A stretch of DNA of 64,000 nucleotides from Craterostigma plantagineum. Its lineage: Eukaryota; Streptophyta; Magnoliopsida; Lamiales; Linderniaceae. Within the stretch, counting starts at the first letter, position 1. Each line of letters begins with the position of its first letter. The notes below the pieces were generated by a model. The model searched no databases. It was not told the DNA's origin and was given only the letters and a program-made list of their open reading frames with translations. This document shows, piece by piece, positions 35,171 through 48,504 of the stretch. The stretch spans positions 62,001-126,000 of the forward strand of contig JAPQWV010000675.1 in the NCBI GenBank assembly GCA_027422505.1. The letters run 5' to 3'. The position numbers and the translations under genes are program-made.

Positions 35171-38100
35171 TTACGACTTCAGCTCTTCGACTTCGCCTAA
35201 CCTTACGACTTCTACTTCCAGCAGTTGCAGTTCTGCACTAACTGCTTTTCGGCTTAAGGCATCGGCTACTATGTTCGCCTTGCCTGGGTGGTAGTTGATT
35301 ACACAGTCGTAATCCTTAACTAACTCTAACCACCTCCTCTGCCTCATATTTAACTCCTTTTGTGTAAAGAAGTATTTGAGGCTCTTGTGGTCGGTGTATA
35401 TCTCACACCGCTCTCCATAGAGGTAATGCCTCCAGATCTTGAGAGCAAAGACCACTGCCGCCAGTTCTAGGTCGTGCGTCGGGTAATTCTTCTCGTACTC
35501 CTTTAGTTGACGAGAGGCGTATGCTACTACATTCCCGTTCTGCATTAGCACACACCCTAACCCGTTCTTCGACGCATCGCTATAAACGGTAAACCCTCCT
35601 GTTCCCGATGGGATTGTGAGAACTGGGGCCGTCGTAAGCCTTTCCTTCAGCTCTTGGAAGCTCCGTTCACATTCTACGGTCCACTGAAAAGGCGTATTCT
35701 TCTTGGTCAGCCTCGTCAGTGTCGATGCTATCTTCGAGAAGTCCTTTATGAACTTCCTATAGTATCCTGCCAGACCGAGGAAGCTTCGTATTTCCGTCAC
35801 GTTCGTCGGCCTGGGCCAATTGCTAATAGCTTCTATCTTCTTCGGGTCCACAGAGATTCCCTCTCCTGACACTATGTGCCCTAAGAAGGCGACTTGGTCG
35901 AGCCAAAATTCGCACTTCTTGAACTTGGCGTATAGTTGCTTCTCCCGTAGTATTCCTAGAACTTCTCTCAGGTGTTCTTCGTGCTCCTCCTTCGTTCTCG
36001 AGTAGACTAGGATATCATCTATGAAGACGATGACAAACCTATCTAAGTATGGCTTGAACACCCGGTTCATTAAATCCATGAAAGCTGCGGGCGCATTAGT
36101 TAGCCCGAATGGCATCACCAAAAATTCGTAGTGGCCATAACGGGTACTAAAGGCCGTCTTCGGGACATCTTCCTTTCGGATCCTTAATTGATGATAGCCC
36201 GATCTTAAGTCGATCTTGGAGAAAACTGTTGCACCTTGCAGTTGATCGAATAGATCGTCTATCATAGGGAGTGGGTACTTGTTCTTGATTGTTAGCTTGT
36301 TCAGCTCCCTGTAGTCTATGCACAACCGCATGGATCCGTCTTTCTTTTTCACGAATAGCACCGGCGCTCCCCAAGGAGAGAAACTCGGCTGTATGAACTC
36401 CTTCTGCATGAGTTCGTCGAGTTGGTCCTTTAACTCCTTCATCTCCGTCGGTGCTAGCCGATAGGGCGTCTTAGATACTGGTGCCGCTCCAGGTACCAGA
36501 TCTATAGCAAACTCTATTTCCCGTTCGGGTGGTAGTCCCGGTAACTCCTCGGGAAATACGTCGGGGAAGTCCTTAACTACTAGCACTTCCTCGAGTTTCG
36601 GGGAGGCGTTATCTTCCGACTTGATAGCGAATACCAGATAGGCTTCGCATCCTGACCTGATCAGTCGTTGAGCTTTCAACGCTGATATCCTAGACATCAT
36701 AGTCCCCTTACTAGTTCCTACGAACTTAAGGGGTTCATCCCCATCCATGTTGAGTGTAACTATCTTGCGGTGGCAGTCTATGACGGCTCCGTACTTCGAT
36801 AGCCAATCCATTCCAAGGATCACCTCATAGTCATTCATATGGATAATTATGAGGTCTATGGGCAGTTCCTTGTCCCCGATTACTATTGGGCAATCCCGTA
36901 CAACTTGATTAGTTTGAGTGGGATTCCCGTTCGGAACTGTTACCCTAAATTCGCACTCAGCTCGGTGAGGCGTGACTCCTACTCTCGCTACATACTTAGT
37001 AGACGCGAATGAATGGGTCGCTCCTGAGTCGACTAGGATGCATGTGGGGGTCTGGTAAACGAGGAGGGTACCTGTCACCACGGCCGGGTTGTTTTCTGCT
37101 TCTTCAGAGGTTATGGTGTACACCCTGGCCGGTACCCTTGGAGGTTCTATCGGGTTCCTAGCTTGGCTTCCGGATCCATCTCCCGGACATGCCCTCGAAT
37201 AATGGCCCGTCTTGCCACACTTGTAGCAAACGGCGTTCTGGGAGTTGCAGACTCCCGGGTGTCTCCGTGCGCATTTCGGGCATACGGGTAGATCCAGCTG
37301 GGGCCTACCCTGGTTGGGCTTGAACTGTGGGGGTGGTCCAGGTCGATACTGAGGCCCCTGTTTCCCTTCCTGGGCCACGAATTGCCGTTTCGGATTACTT
37401 CCGCTTCCCTGCGACCCTTGTGCAAACTTGCGTTTAGCTTCCTGGGCGCGAGCTATTCTAGACTCGGCCTGCTCCGCCACGAGCGCTCTCTCCGCCACTT
37501 GTGCATACGTGGCCCCTTGCACACCCGCCATACTTACATCCCGATATAACTCGGGCTTTAGCCCTTCCATGAACCGCTCGATCTTGAGCGCGTCCGTGCT
37601 GACCATATGAGCAGCGAACCTTGAAAGCTGCTCGAACTTCCTGATGTACTCCGCCACTGTCATGGCTCCTTGGCGGAGGTTGATGAACTCATTCATCCTT
37701 TGGGCTCTGACCGGGGCGGTGTAATACTTCCCTCGGAAGATTTCCTTGAACCGATCCCAGCTCATCGTTAGAGGGTTCTCGACGGCTGAGACGGTTTCCC
37801 ACCAGTGCCCGGCGCTCCCCCTTAGTAGGTAGGCAGCGCACATGACCTTTTCCGCTTCGGGTGTGCGGCTATGCTGGAACATGTTCTCCAGCGTCCTTAG
37901 CCAGTCCTCAGCGGAGGTAGGGTCTAGAGCATCCTCGAACTGTGGAGGACTTAACTTTCTGAACCTCTCCCCGATTATCTCGATTCGTTCAGGTGGGGGA
38001 GGCAGATTGGCTGATTGCCCACCATCATTTTGTTGCTGGATCAGCTGCTGAATCTGGGCCGATTGTTGCCGGACCAGTTCAGTTAGCTGCAGGATGGTAG

Positions 38101-38179
38101 CATCCCGACTGTCAGGGGGGTTATTAGTGTCCCTACCCTGATCAGATTCTCTGCTTCCTTCTCCTCTAAGTCTTACCAT
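35171..38179 (-). CDS. Element D Gag-protease-RT-RNase H polyprotein, copy 2
   Basis: 1002 codons, as at 22626-25634, with the same Gag, CCHC knuckle (near residue 320), DSGA protease (382), FIDDIL RT box (718) and RNase H. One visible residue change is LPPPPER for LPPLPER near residue 62. It ends at the same rearranged junction, out of frame with integrase. The closeness of the copies fits recent duplication or an assembly duplication. Confidence 0.92.
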   Translation of the reverse strand: MVRLRGEGSRESDQGRDTNNPPDSRDATILQLTELVRQQSAQIQQLIQQQNDGGQSANLPPPPERIEIIGERFRKLSPPQFEDALDPTSAEDWLRTLENMFQHSRTPEAEKVMCAAYLLRGSAGHWWETVSAVENPLTMSWDRFKEIFRGKYYTAPVRAQRMNEFINLRQGAMTVAEYIRKFEQLSRFAAHMVSTDALKIERFMEGLKPELYRDVSMAGVQGATYAQVAERALVAEQAESRIARAQEAKRKFAQGSQGSGSNPKRQFVAQEGKQGPQYRPGPPPQFKPNQGRPQLDLPVCPKCARRHPGVCNSQNAVCYKCGKTGHYSRACPGDGSGSQARNPIEPPRVPARVYTITSEEAENNPAVVTGTLLVYQTPTCILVDSGATHSFASTKYVARVGVTPHRAECEFRVTVPNGNPTQTNQVVRDCPIVIGDKELPIDLIIIHMNDYEVILGMDWLSKYGAVIDCHRKIVTLNMDGDEPLKFVGTSKGTMMSRISALKAQRLIRSGCEAYLVFAIKSEDNASPKLEEVLVVKDFPDVFPEELPGLPPEREIEFAIDLVPGAAPVSKTPYRLAPTEMKELKDQLDELMQKEFIQPSFSPWGAPVLFVKKKDGSMRLCIDYRELNKLTIKNKYPLPMIDDLFDQLQGATVFSKIDLRSGYHQLRIRKEDVPKTAFSTRYGHYEFLVMPFGLTNAPAAFMDLMNRVFKPYLDRFVIVFIDDILVYSRTKEEHEEHLREVLGILREKQLYAKFKKCEFWLDQVAFLGHIVSGEGISVDPKKIEAISNWPRPTNVTEIRSFLGLAGYYRKFIKDFSKIASTLTRLTKKNTPFQWTVECERSFQELKERLTTAPVLTIPSGTGGFTVYSDASKNGLGCVLMQNGNVVAYASRQLKEYEKNYPTHDLELAAVVFALKIWRHYLYGERCEIYTDHKSLKYFFTQKELNMRQRRWLELVKDYDCVINYHPGKANIVADALSRKAVSAELQLLEVEVVRLGEVEELKS

Positions 38180-38334
38180 TTTCTCAACCTATCCTGATAA
38201 TTCCTAAGGCCAATAAATCAACCCATACAAGAAATTCACATAACATCGTACTTACAAGCAAGGCCGCTTCCGCGCTTTTGAGTGTGTGTGTATGGACAGT
38301 CTGCAGGACCTGTGACCTGGCTCTGATACCACTC

Positions 38335-41087
38335 TGTCAGGACCCGTCGTCCCGCCCTCGTATTCCGTTCTAATTCTAAATGTTAATGCTTTGGTATTGT
38401 GCGGATACGTAAAAATGCGAATAAAATTTTTCATTTTAAAAATACATGCGAAAATCTTATATACATGTCAAAAGAATATTTTACATCGTTCGACATCATC
38501 ATGCCCTTGTCTACAAAATACAAGTGTACGTGTGTGTGTGCAGCCAAAAGCTCCCTATGCGCCCGGCCTTCACAGGTCGTCATCCATACACACACTTCCA
38601 CCTCAAAAGCGGTCGGACTGCGTCAAAAGATCGGCCTCGCATAGAATTCAGATCACGTACCGTGATCGTCAGTACCTACAACACGTAACATAAATAATGA
38701 GCCACCGAGGCTCAGTAAGCAGAAATTATGCATGAATGCACGTGTCCTAACGAACGACAATCCACGTCGTCGTTTCCTAACGCTCGTACTCTTTTTCTCA
38801 TACTCGTACTCTTTTCTTTCGCTCTTACTCTTTTTCTTATACTCTTATTTCTTACGGGCCCTCGGCTTTCATTTCCCCAGCCTCTTATTCCGTCTTATCG
38901 TACGGGGTTCTTTCCCAGCCTCTTATTCAGGCCTTATCGTACGGGGTATTTACCCAGCCTCTTATTCAGGCCTTATCGTACGGGGTATTTACCCAGCCTC
39001 TTATTCAGGCCTTATCGTACGGGGTATTTACCCAGCCTCTTATTCAGGCCTTATCGTACGGGGTATGTCCCCAGCCTCTTATTCAGGCCTTAAAGGCTGC
39101 ATAAGGGAAGCCGTGACTCTTCGTTCGAGTCGACACAAACGCCAATATCGGCGAATTTACATCGCACACAGGCGATCTTATGCACGCTCATACCTCGCTC
39201 CTTACATACTACTCATGCGTGCAAGTGCTCATGTTATGCTCATATACATATGCAGATCATGCTATCATGCATAGAATTAAATCATATCATACGTACGCAT
39301 TTCATAGAAGATACACGAGCACGTAATTCACATAATTGGACGCAGGCAAGTTACGTGTCGTAGTTGAATTTCTACTTACCTGGGGTCCGTAGATTAACTG
39401 CTAACTGGTTCGGCAAAATTCCTAATTTTCGACCATAATCATAAAATTATTATGTCAGTATATTTTCTAAAATATTGGTCTACGTACTTGAAAACGTTGA
39501 AATATTTTCCTTAATTTTGTAGGTGAAGGTCTCGATATTACAAGGATTCGTTTGCATTATTAAAGTTGATCTCGACATTTGTTTTGGTATAAGACTCGAT
39601 ATTATACACATGAGGGTTCGACATTTACATTACACTAAGTTGTTGATATATGTTCTCCGGATTACCCATGACATACCAAATGTCGAGATGTAATTTGATA
39701 AGAGGTGGGTATAATAAAATGTCGACATGAGGAAGCTAAATGTCGAGGTGCACAAGGGTTTTCGACATTTTGGTGTATGTTTAGGAACTCGACATTTTAA
39801 TTTCTTCAAAGACCTCGACATTTCCATTAGCTCTCGACATTTTTATTTGTGCGACACTTGTTTCGACATTTCCATCAACCTTTCATTTCGTCATTTATCA
39901 GTTAGGAGGACTCGACATTTTGTGTTCTATTTCGTTCGACATCTTATCTCGCCATTTTGGGGTATAAAATGTCGACATGAAGCTCGCCATTTTAATTAGA
40001 AAATGTCGACATGACTTTCGACATGCATCTCGACATTTATCATTTGTTTCGACATTTCTCTTAATGCTGTTTCGATATTTATCTCGACTTCTCGACATGT
40101 TATGAGGCTCGACATCCTATTTTAACATTTCGACATTTTACCTTATGTTGTCTCGACATTTTGATTCTTATCAGGGTTTCGACATCTTAACTCGACATCT
40201 ATCCTAACATTTCGACATTTCCTTTAAACCCCGACATTATACTTCGATATTTGTACAATGGAAATGTCGACATGCATTTCAATCCAAGCCTCGACATTTA
40301 CCATCTGTCTCGACATTTTTCTTAACATAATTTCGACATTTTTCCTTGGCATGGTTTCGACATTTTTCATCATCTTCAAATCTTCATCCCATCAAACCTA
40401 GGTTCTTAGCTTATTCTACCCAACACTTAGCTAAGCTCAAGGAGATCTTTAACTATGGATTATCATCCAAGGTTTGAGCATTTGCCGTCTACCATACATG
40501 TAATTTCCTAGCCTTAGTTACCAATTTAGCTAAACAATCCTTATTATAAAAATCGAAATGGTTTAGGGGATTTCGTCACTTACAATTTCGAGGTTCCAAG
40601 CTAGCTCGAGATGTCCTTTGCGTTTCTTCTTCTCTCGGCTCTTTCTTCTTTCCTATTTCTTTTCGTGAGTTCTTAGGTAAGGTTATGGAGTTTTGAATGG
40701 TTTAGCTAGATATTATATTGCATTTTTATTGGATATGACATGGGTGGCGTGGTTTTCCCTTAAATTAGGGATTTATGTTTCTTATTTGTCCTTTCTCATG
40801 TATTGGGCCCAATTGCTAAGTTCTAGCCCATTAGTAAATTAAATTCCTAATCCCATTATCATTTGCCATTTCCCTTGGCGATTCCAAGAATTTACCCTTC
40901 CTAAATTAAGAGTCATCACAAGTTCACGTCATTAACACTTATTTGCACATAATTCTCGTAGTATTTCTCGAGCATAAAATTCATATATTTTCATAAGCAT
41001 ACAATAACATACAAGATTCTTGAAACTCACGTAATTCATACACGTAGTTTATTGGCCGACCTAATCCTCGGGGACCGGGGTCCTACA
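38335..41087 (-). repeat. Element D 5' LTR, copy 2
   Basis: 2753 bases, four longer than copy 1 because of an insertion near 40490. It contains the 39-base tandem repeat (38877-39091) and the hexamer array (about 39545-40375). The splice-donor-like CAGGTAAGTAG is conserved on the minus strand near 39370-39385. Confidence 0.93.
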
Positions 41088-41850
41088 TCTTCGCCTCCTG
41101 AGCTTCGGAAATCTGAGCCTCAGCCTGCTCAGCTATCATGGCCCTTTCTGCTACTTGAGTAAATTCCATCTGTCTGGCCCCCGAGATACTTAAGTCGCGA
41201 TAAAGCTCAGGTTTGAGGCCCGTAATGAACCTCGTCACCTTGAGTAGATTTGTTGCCACCATGTGAGGAGCGAAACGGGACAACTCCTCGAATCGACGGA
41301 TATATTGAGTTACAGGCATTCCTCCTTGCCTGAGATTCATAAATTCTAACATCCGTTGTTCCTGTTCATGGGCAGTAAAATATTTGCCGTGGAACAATTC
41401 TCTAAATCGTTCCCACGACATATTCGTCGGATCTTCTAGGACTTTAACGGTATCCCACCAGAATCGGGCGTTTCCTCTGAGCGTGGAAACGGCGCACAAG
41501 ACCTTTTCATTCTCAGGCACACGACTATATATGAACATATCTTCTATAGTACGCAGCCAATCTTCCGCCACTACTGGGTCCGTAGCATCAGCAAAGGTTG
41601 GGGGATCCATTTTCCGAAACCGTTCCCCTATAATTTCTACACGCGCTGGCTGTGGGGAAGGACGATGTTCGGACGAGCTATGATGATGGAGTAGTTCGTC
41701 GATTTGACTCGACTGGCGATTGATATGTTCCGACTGACGTTGAAGTAATTCGGTCAGTCGTAGAATAGTGGAGTCCCTTTCATTTGGAGGGGACTCCGGT
41801 TCGGCCCTACGGCTGGATTCAGCCACATGTTCACTACGGGTTCTTGGCAT
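41088..41850 (-). pseudogene. Element C Gag N-terminal part, unit 2
   Basis: Same 255-residue truncated Gag as in unit 1 with one substitution visible (EQEQRMLEF for EQERRMLEF), a CpG-type change. It is cut at the same base by element D. Leader and initiator-Met primer site (41992-42009) follow up to the LTR. Confidence 0.9.
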
Positions 41851-42011
41851 TTTTCAACTATTATCTACAATAATTCCAATAAAACACATATCAGATAACA
41901 CATAATCACATAATCAAGCATTTAACTTACAGGCCAGGCTGGTTCTCCAGGCTTTTGAGCGGCAGTACAAGGACAGTCTTCAGAATCTAGAGCCTACGCT
42001 CTGATACCACC

Positions 42012-45000
42012 TGTGGCGACCCTCGTTTTCTAATTAAGGTTAGTGGCGGATTTTCGCAACGTAAGTCGCGGAAGACCCTTCTAATAAAAACTTTTTCCTA
42101 AAAGATAATATAATACGATAAAATATTAGTTTACATAGTAGTATCTGTACAACGGGCGTAGCCCCAAAAATGTCAAAAGAACAAAAACTCTATTATCGCT
42201 CCACAGGTCTTCATCCATGTACCGCCCCGCCCTCAAAAGTCCGTGGAGCACCGCCACCAGCTGCCTCAGTCTTGACGCGCGTCGGCGTCAGACTCAGTAC
42301 CTACAACACGTAAACACTGAGCGATTTGCCCAGTAGGTGAATAAAAATGCATGTATGCACGTGAAAGCTCATTCCCGATCCCAATATCTCACATGCAATG
42401 TTCACTCTTTCTTTTCCCACAATCCTATCAAACACACAACACAGGGCCCTAGGTCAGACTCGACACCTCGCGCGCCCATAATAATAATATACGGAAGCTT
42501 ACACTAGCAGCGTTTTGACGATCACGCAACTGCCCTGCTAGGCCGCTCTTCCGTAAGCGGTAGCCTACGCCGACAGCGTTTTGACGATCACGCAACTGCC
42601 CTGTCAGGTCGCTCCCTCCGCTGAAAACATAATCACGACGGTTTTGCACCTCGGGACGTTCACGCCCGAGTAGACAGATCGATCACGCCTGTCTGCCGTC
42701 AGGTGTCATACGAGTACCAACCTCGACTCCTCAACGAGTCAACAACAAAAATCGCAAACATCTCATTCTACCCCGCTCAACAATATTTCAAATCAACCGT
42801 CTCAATACGGTGTAAATATCTCACCCATGTGATAGGATATGCATATGCTATGCATATAAACGTCATAATACATGAAACGTGCGTAAAACACATAAATCAC
42901 ATAAATCATTGAAGCATATAAAGGCACGTAATTCAAATAAGTGTTTACGCATTGTAGATGAATAATTCACCTACCTGTCCTCACGATAAAATCAGTCGAC
43001 AATCCTGGTGAATTCCCTACAGTTCGAATATCTGAGTACACAATATTATTATATCAGTATATTTACTAAGTCACCTAACTTCGAAATTTTCAAACTCTAA
43101 ATTTTGAAATCATAAAATTATCAAACCCTAAAAATCACGAAAACCCTAAAATGATGAAAACCCTAATTTGTTAAGAACTACTAAATTCCGAAAATCTTGT
43201 TGGGGAGGTTAAATGTCGAAGTTCTATAAATCTCGAGATCATATGTCGAATCCTTAAATGTCGCGATCATATTGTCTAAGTCCTTAAATGTCGAGATCGT
43301 TATGTATGATAATAGAATATATAGAAATCTTTACAAGTTGATCTGGATTGGTTAAGGTAAATATCGAAATGGCATAAAGAATTGTCGAGATGTGATTAAA
43401 TGTCGAAACACATGGAAAATGTCGAAATGAGACTGAAAAATGTCGAGACCTAGTTAAATGTCGACATTTATCCTATAATTATCATTCGACATTTATACAT
43501 TCAAAGCCCAGCTTTTATCGAGATTATGATGTTATCGAAATCCTCTCTAAAATGATGTCGACATCTATATTGTTATTATCAAACATCTCGAGACCTACAT
43601 TAGTATATCTCGAATTCTCTGTATAATATACCTTTTTCACAATTGATTGTCAATTACGTTAATGTTAAGAAAGTTGATTAGTCATACTTAGAAATGGTAT
43701 ATATAGCTAACACGTGTACTATAAGTTCTTTGATAGATTAAATGTATTGATAAGTAGTCACATCATTCTATCTAATGGTATCTATCCACATGGTCTCAAG
43801 AAGTTTCTAAGTCCTTGTACGAAATCTTCAAAACCATGTCGACATTTTATTAGACTTGTCGAGACTTTGTTGGGGAATTAAATGTCGAGACCTACAACAT
43901 GCTTATAAATGTCGAGATCTATTCATCAGAAATTCCAAAATCTTTTCATGAGTCATCTCGACATCTTGCACTGTAATTTCGAAATTCCATCTATAATACA
44001 TGTCGAAGTTTTGCCTTATTACATCTCGATATCTTTCCAATGTCGAGACCTTGTCGACATCCTAATAATGTCGATATCTTTTGTGCTAAAATACCATGCC
44101 GAGGATTTCTATCAACGTTACTCTCCCCAGAAAACCCTAAAAATCATATCATCAATATCGGCTTCAAGAATTATTTCAAACCCAGAAAATCTTACACTAT
44201 AAATTGTTAAGTTTCTAACCAACATAATAATTCCTTAAGGATACCACAGAATTCGATGTCCCTTAAAAGTTATACTATACAACTAATAGGCCGAAATTTA
44301 AGTAATTAGGGTTTTCTATAGATGTTATAAAGCTGAAATCTTCACAGTTGAATATCACGATATATCATTATAACTAGAGGTCCACACTTGGGCCCTCACC
44401 ACCTTATGTATAAATCATAAAACTCAACCTATTCAGTCCTAAGTGCAAATTGAAATCACGGGCTTATCTCATCATAAGAATGTTCATATAATCATGAACT
44501 AAACAAAATAATTTTTGATGTCCTAATCATAAAAATCTCGAAGCTTTATGCTTAATACAAACCCTTGAAAGCATGTTAAATATATCAAATACAAAAACTT
44601 GCCCATACCTATTTCAAGAGCACGATTTTGGATTGTTATCCTTGAAGGTATTTCCGTTCTTTGAGTTCACGTTGATGCTTAGTGTTGTTAAATGTTATTA
44701 TTAGATATATATGTAGACGTTGGAACTTGTAGTTGATTGGACCTGTTAGTTATCTCTTTTCCTATGCCTTAAGCAACATGATTGTTAAGGTTTATTTTGA
44801 GGTTTTGGGCTGAAATCACGTAACACACATGGTCCAACATTACAACTCTTTTGATTATTATTTTATTAAACATAGCCCACATTATAAGTCCTAATGTTAT
44901 TACTATTATTATAATTATTTCTAATTAATTCTTTGGTCATATCTTGAAATATTTCTGGACTAATTAAAATTTATATTATTACTTCGAAACTCAATTTCTT

Positions 45001-45075
45001 ACGAAACTTCTTAATTCGCAATTATTACTTATCTAATTACATCAAAATTCCGTATTAAAATCTACGGGTATTACA
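42012..45075 (-). repeat. Element C LTR, copy 3 (outer right, 5' LTR)
   Basis: 3064 bases, nearly identical to copy 2 (about three differences by eye). It ends GGGTATTACA followed by GGGTT, the second half of the target duplication. The hexamer array is at about 43210-44078. Confidence 0.95.
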
Positions 45076-45080
45076 GGGTT

Positions 45081-46642
45081 CGGCTCGGTATAGCTCGGAT
45101 GTGATCCTGAGTGTGCCTCCCCAATTGTTTCGCCATCTGACCCACCTGTTGCTCCAACTTCTTGAGCGAGGCATTTGTGTTCTGGGCACGTATGTCGTTC
45201 GCTTCCATATACTCCTCCATCTTCGTCATTCGACTCTCGTGGCCGTGGTGGTGTCGCTGAAATTTGTGAGGAGCGTCTTCATCATGGCCTTCATCTTCTT
45301 CATATTGTCAGATCCTCATGCGAGTGCATTCTGATACTGTCGTGGTGCCCCGCTTTGAAAATCGGACGGTCTAGGCTGAAATCCTGGGGGTACATGCTGG
45401 TGGTTTCGATTCCGGTATGCCAAATTTGGGTGTGCTCGAGGTTGGAAACTCCTCTAGCCACCTTGGTAATTGCCCATGTAATCTACGTGCTCCAGCCACT
45501 GCCTAAGTTGGCATTCTTAGGTCTCATGGGCTGAACCACAAATTCCACACAGCGGTATGTATGGCGTATGCTATGTCGGCGCGGTGGTCGTCAGCGTTCA
45601 CGGGCTGAGTTTGCCCGGGTTTTGGGAGTAGTGCGCCAATAACCGTCTGTAGCTGAGAGTTCATCGTCGCGATTTGTTGCTGGAGTGGCTCGAATTTGGC
45701 ACTAGTGGCCGTCTCCTCACTCACTCCGAACATGCCTGGCATCTTCATCCTCGTATTACCCCTCATGAAACCGTTCATGGAGTAATCTTCTATCAAATCC
45801 AATCATCGGTCGCACTGACCTTCCCGAGCCCTCCTTCCGCAGCTCCGTCCAACATATGAACAGTTTGATCATTGAGCCCCTCGTGGAATTGGTTGATCTG
45901 GGCTGCCTTCGACATTCCGTCTGGGGACACTTCTTCTGTAGCGCCTTGTATCGTTCACATATCTCGTAGAGGTTTTCTGAATCCTTCTGGTGGAAAAGAG
46001 AGATCTCAGTCTTCAATTAGAACCTTCGACAGTGGGAAGTAATGGCCAATGAAGGCAGCCTGCATCTCTTCCCAAGTAGTGATTGATTTGGGCGGCAACA
46101 TCTCTAACCAGCCTTTGCCTTGAACTTGAGCGAGAATGGGAAAAGCAAAAATTTAGTTGCATTGCCAGTGACACTGTTGATCTTGATGGTATCGGTCACC
46201 GTCAGAAAGGCCTTCAGGTGTGAGTAGGGATCGTCGTCTAGATTTTCCTCAAACTGGGCCGTCTGGAAAATCATCTGAAGCCAAGAGTGCTTCAGCTCGA
46301 AGTTATTGTTCTCGATCGGCAGAATAACGATCGCCGATTCCGTACTGCCGAGTGCGGCGTTCTTGAGCAGATCTTGTAGAGACTGCTCCTCCTCTGGAAC
46401 GCTATGGACATGCACTTTATGGTCCGCCAATCTACTTCTGTATCTGGGCTATCTACGGCTGCCTCTACACGAGAGTGTTGGGTCGAGTCCTGAGAGCTGT
46501 CATCTGAGTAGTTAACTAACGGTTCCTGAGAGCTAGTGTCGCTCCTACGGTGTCGTACTTGAGTTGCCTTCGCAAATTACGCTCGAAATCTGGGTCTGCG
46601 TCAACGATGGGGCCCGATGGATGGCTTCGGGTTATTCACCAT
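45081..46642 (-). pseudogene. Element A Gag, N-terminal and central part
   Basis: Read on the minus strand from ATG 46642 (VNNPKPSIGP follows, the usual Athila Gag start) through several frames. Recognisable blocks are DDPYSHLKAFLTVTDTIKIN, KTEISLFHQKDSENLYEICE and GVSEETATSAKFEPLQQQ. Near 45150-45300 there is a charged helix (KKLEQQ-type) in a third frame. At least three frameshifts and early stops make it non-functional. It stops where the chromovirus block enters; the rest is at 16913. Confidence 0.88.
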
Positions 46643-46842
46643 CAAATTGTACCTTCAATGAGAGAAAACAAAGATTAGCGAAGAACAGATAAACACGTCG
46701 AAGAAAAAATGCAAGTAATAATGTTATAAAAACACAAATAAAACAAATAATGAAAAGTAAGAAAACATCAAACAAAGTGGCTAATGTACCGAACTACGGT
46801 GTTCTAATATCAATCTGTTTCCCGGGAACGGCGCCAAAAACT
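46643..46842 (-). other. Element A leader and tRNA-Asp-type primer site
   Basis: Minus strand AGTTTTTGGCGCCGTTCCCG then GGAAA directly follows the LTR. TGGCGCCGTTCCCGGG is a variant of the tRNA-Asp primer site used by Athila elements, like that of element B. The AT-rich leader runs to the Gag ATG. Confidence 0.85.
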
Positions 46843-48269
46843 TGATCGACACGTGGTGTGCTAATATAATATGCAGGTGCGACAAGTGATAAATGAAACG
46901 AATATTTATCACTATCACCGACGTGCAATACGCAGTGGACCTATCGTTTGTAGTGCAGTGAAGTGAGTAAAGAAGTATCGAACACGAGGAATGGACTGAT
47001 TACTAGTAATAACCTATCGACTCGATATCTAGCCTAAATAAAGTATGCAAGTTGTTTATATTACGAACTAACCTAACAGACCAATCCTAACGCAACGAGA
47101 GATTCAAAGAACACGGCTAAAACTGGTAAGAGAGCTTTCAGATAATAAAGATGTGCTCGGGATACGAATCCCGCTAGGTACTATCGGCTAAGACAATAAA
47201 ATCACTCCTACGTGATTAAGACTAAATTGCAGTAATTTCCTACCCACTCACGAATTTGCTGTTGCCTTAAACGCTCGCGGGGATCTAAAATTCAAAGAAC
47301 ACAGGCATGTTGCAGCGAAGAAGCTCTTTCATAGATTGATAAATGGTCAAAATACACGAGTCACGATAAATATATGTCTAAACTAGGAAATAACCTAGCG
47401 TTCATCTACTCCCAAACACAGGAGAATTAGCTACTCATAATTGAAGAAAAATCAACGAAGGAAATAAAGAACAAGGGTCTATGACTCTTGATCTTCACTA
47501 CGGATGGATATAGAACGGTTTCGTTGTAGAGGCTTCGTTTCTCGTTCGGTTCGGCGTGAATTCGTCTTTGATCCGTCTCTTGCACTTCGGGGGTGAATTT
47601 ATTTGTTTGTGGTGTCCTCTTTCATCTCTCTATGATTAGGGTTATGATCTGATAAGTGTCCCCTCTTTTTGAATCAAAATCGGGCTTGTATACTGAAATT
47701 TGCTAGCTTCACGACCTGGGACATGGGCCTTCGCGGCCGTGACTGTCATTGTTTTACTTCTCGCGCTCTCTACCCTGTGTCACAGACAAGTGCAATGGGC
47801 TTCACGGCCGTGAATGACTTCGTACTAGCTCTCTGCCTATCTTTACGGCCTGGTGCATTACGCTTCACGGCCGTGACATTGTTATGCTTGGGCTTCGTTG
47901 TTCATTGCCCAATGTAACGCCTGGTGCATTAGTCTTCACGGCCGTGACCATCAAATGCTTCGTTCTCTGCCGGGATTCACGGCCTGGTACACTCCACGTC
48001 ACGGCCGTGACTCATAACTGTGGCACTTTATGTCGCTTCTGCCCGCTTTCACGACCTGTGACATGATGTGCCACGACCGTGACTTATTCATGCGGCTGCA
48101 TAACTTCTTCGTTTTGCCTCATTTTCGCAGCTTTTTTGCCCGATAGCCGTCCTAAGGTCTTTCAACATCAAAATATGTATAATTAGAGCAAATGAGTGCA
48201 TAATTGATTACGAAAACTCTATTATAACCTAGATAGATACAAAATTAAACGTATTAAAATACGTTTATC
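46843..48269 (-). repeat. Element A 5' LTR
   Basis: Aligned to 1432-2942 but about 85 bases shorter, mainly from a deletion near 47290. The expected outer TG has become CG at 48269-48270. The palindrome array is kept at about 47705-48085 with several sites changed (for example CACGACCTG and CCACGACCGTGAC). Confidence 0.85.
47705..48085. repeat. CACGGCCGTG palindrome array, second copy
   Basis: Matches the array at 2385-2760. Intact palindromes remain near 47800, 47867, 47936 and 47999; others have single CpG-type changes such as CACGACC. It shows the array existed before A inserted. Confidence 0.85.
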
Positions 48270-48320
48270 GAAATACAATTGTTCCTTACATTTTTAGTTT
48301 TTGAAGAAACTATTGTCCAT

Positions 48321-48504
48321 TAACAGTCTCGAGTCGTTTGGCACCTCGATGTCGACTCATCACATCCTGGGTTGAAGAAGGTCCCAAGGGTTCGGTTGTT
48401 CGCCGATTTAAGTGGTACGTGAGTTGGTTTTAGAACGTCATGAGACAGTTCGGTTCCTATCTACCGTTGGTGTTAAAGGGAGAACTGCGAGGAGCCAACC
48501 CTAA
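48321..48504 (+). pseudogene. rrn26: Mitochondrial 26S rRNA 3' fragment (nuclear copy)
   Basis: GTTTGGCACCTCGATGTCGA, then GACTCATCACATCCTGGG, GGTCCCAAGGGTTCGG and AGAACGTCATGAGACAGTTC follow the bacterial-type large-subunit rRNA near its 3' end. TTAAAGGGAGAACTGCGAGG is characteristic of the plant mitochondrial form. It ends at GAGGAGCCAACCCTA, just before the sarcin-ricin loop should appear. Scattered substitutions relative to the conserved core mark it as a non-functional nuclear transfer. Confidence 0.85.

Larger units (their letters stand above)
33586..41087 (-). mobile_element. Element D, copy 2
   Basis: Near-identical to 21041-28538, offset 12,545-12,549 bases (a 4-base indel near 40490 changes the offset). 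It contains the 97-base 3' LTR remnant (33586-33682), purine tract, integrase, polyprotein, primer site (38316-38331) and 5' LTR (38335-41087). It differs from copy 1 by a few substitutions, several at CpG, one of which makes a stop in integrase. Confidence 0.92.
16919..45075 (-). mobile_element. Element C tandem block: LTR-internal-LTR-internal-LTR chromovirus
   Basis: Three 3.06-kb LTRs (16919-19982, 29463-32527, 42012-45075) enclose two 9.48-kb interiors. Repeat offset is 12,543-12,549 bases and the two units differ only at scattered sites. The target duplication GGGTT (16914-16918 and 45076-45080) flanks only the outside; the middle LTR has a primer site on one side and a purine tract on the other. 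This is the product expected from unequal recombination between the LTRs of one inserted element. Each unit carries element D fused into C. Genes are chromovirus type (chromodomain-like tail, initiator-Met primer site); Tekay/Del lineage is likely from LTR size and protein pattern. Confidence 0.92.
1432..48269 (-). mobile_element. Element A: degenerate Athila-type Ty3/gypsy retrotransposon, split by nested insertions
   Basis: Related LTRs lie at both ends (1432-2942 and 46843-48269). A tRNA-Asp-type primer site lies inside the right LTR and a purine tract (on the minus strand) lies inside the left one. Minus-strand gag, protease, RT, RNase H, partial integrase and an ATHILA ORF-1-like reading frame occur in Athila order. 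Two later insertions interrupt it (9018-16004 and 16919-45075); without them A is about 11.7 kb. All coding parts carry frameshifts, stops or deletions and the LTRs have diverged, including a deletion of about 115 bases in the right LTR. It is an old, dead copy. No clear target duplication was found because the outer left end is eroded. Confidence 0.88.

Noticed and set aside
1415..48275. Target duplication for element A
   Set aside because: The outer left LTR end is eroded and no convincing 5-base match was found between the flanks near 1431 and 48270.
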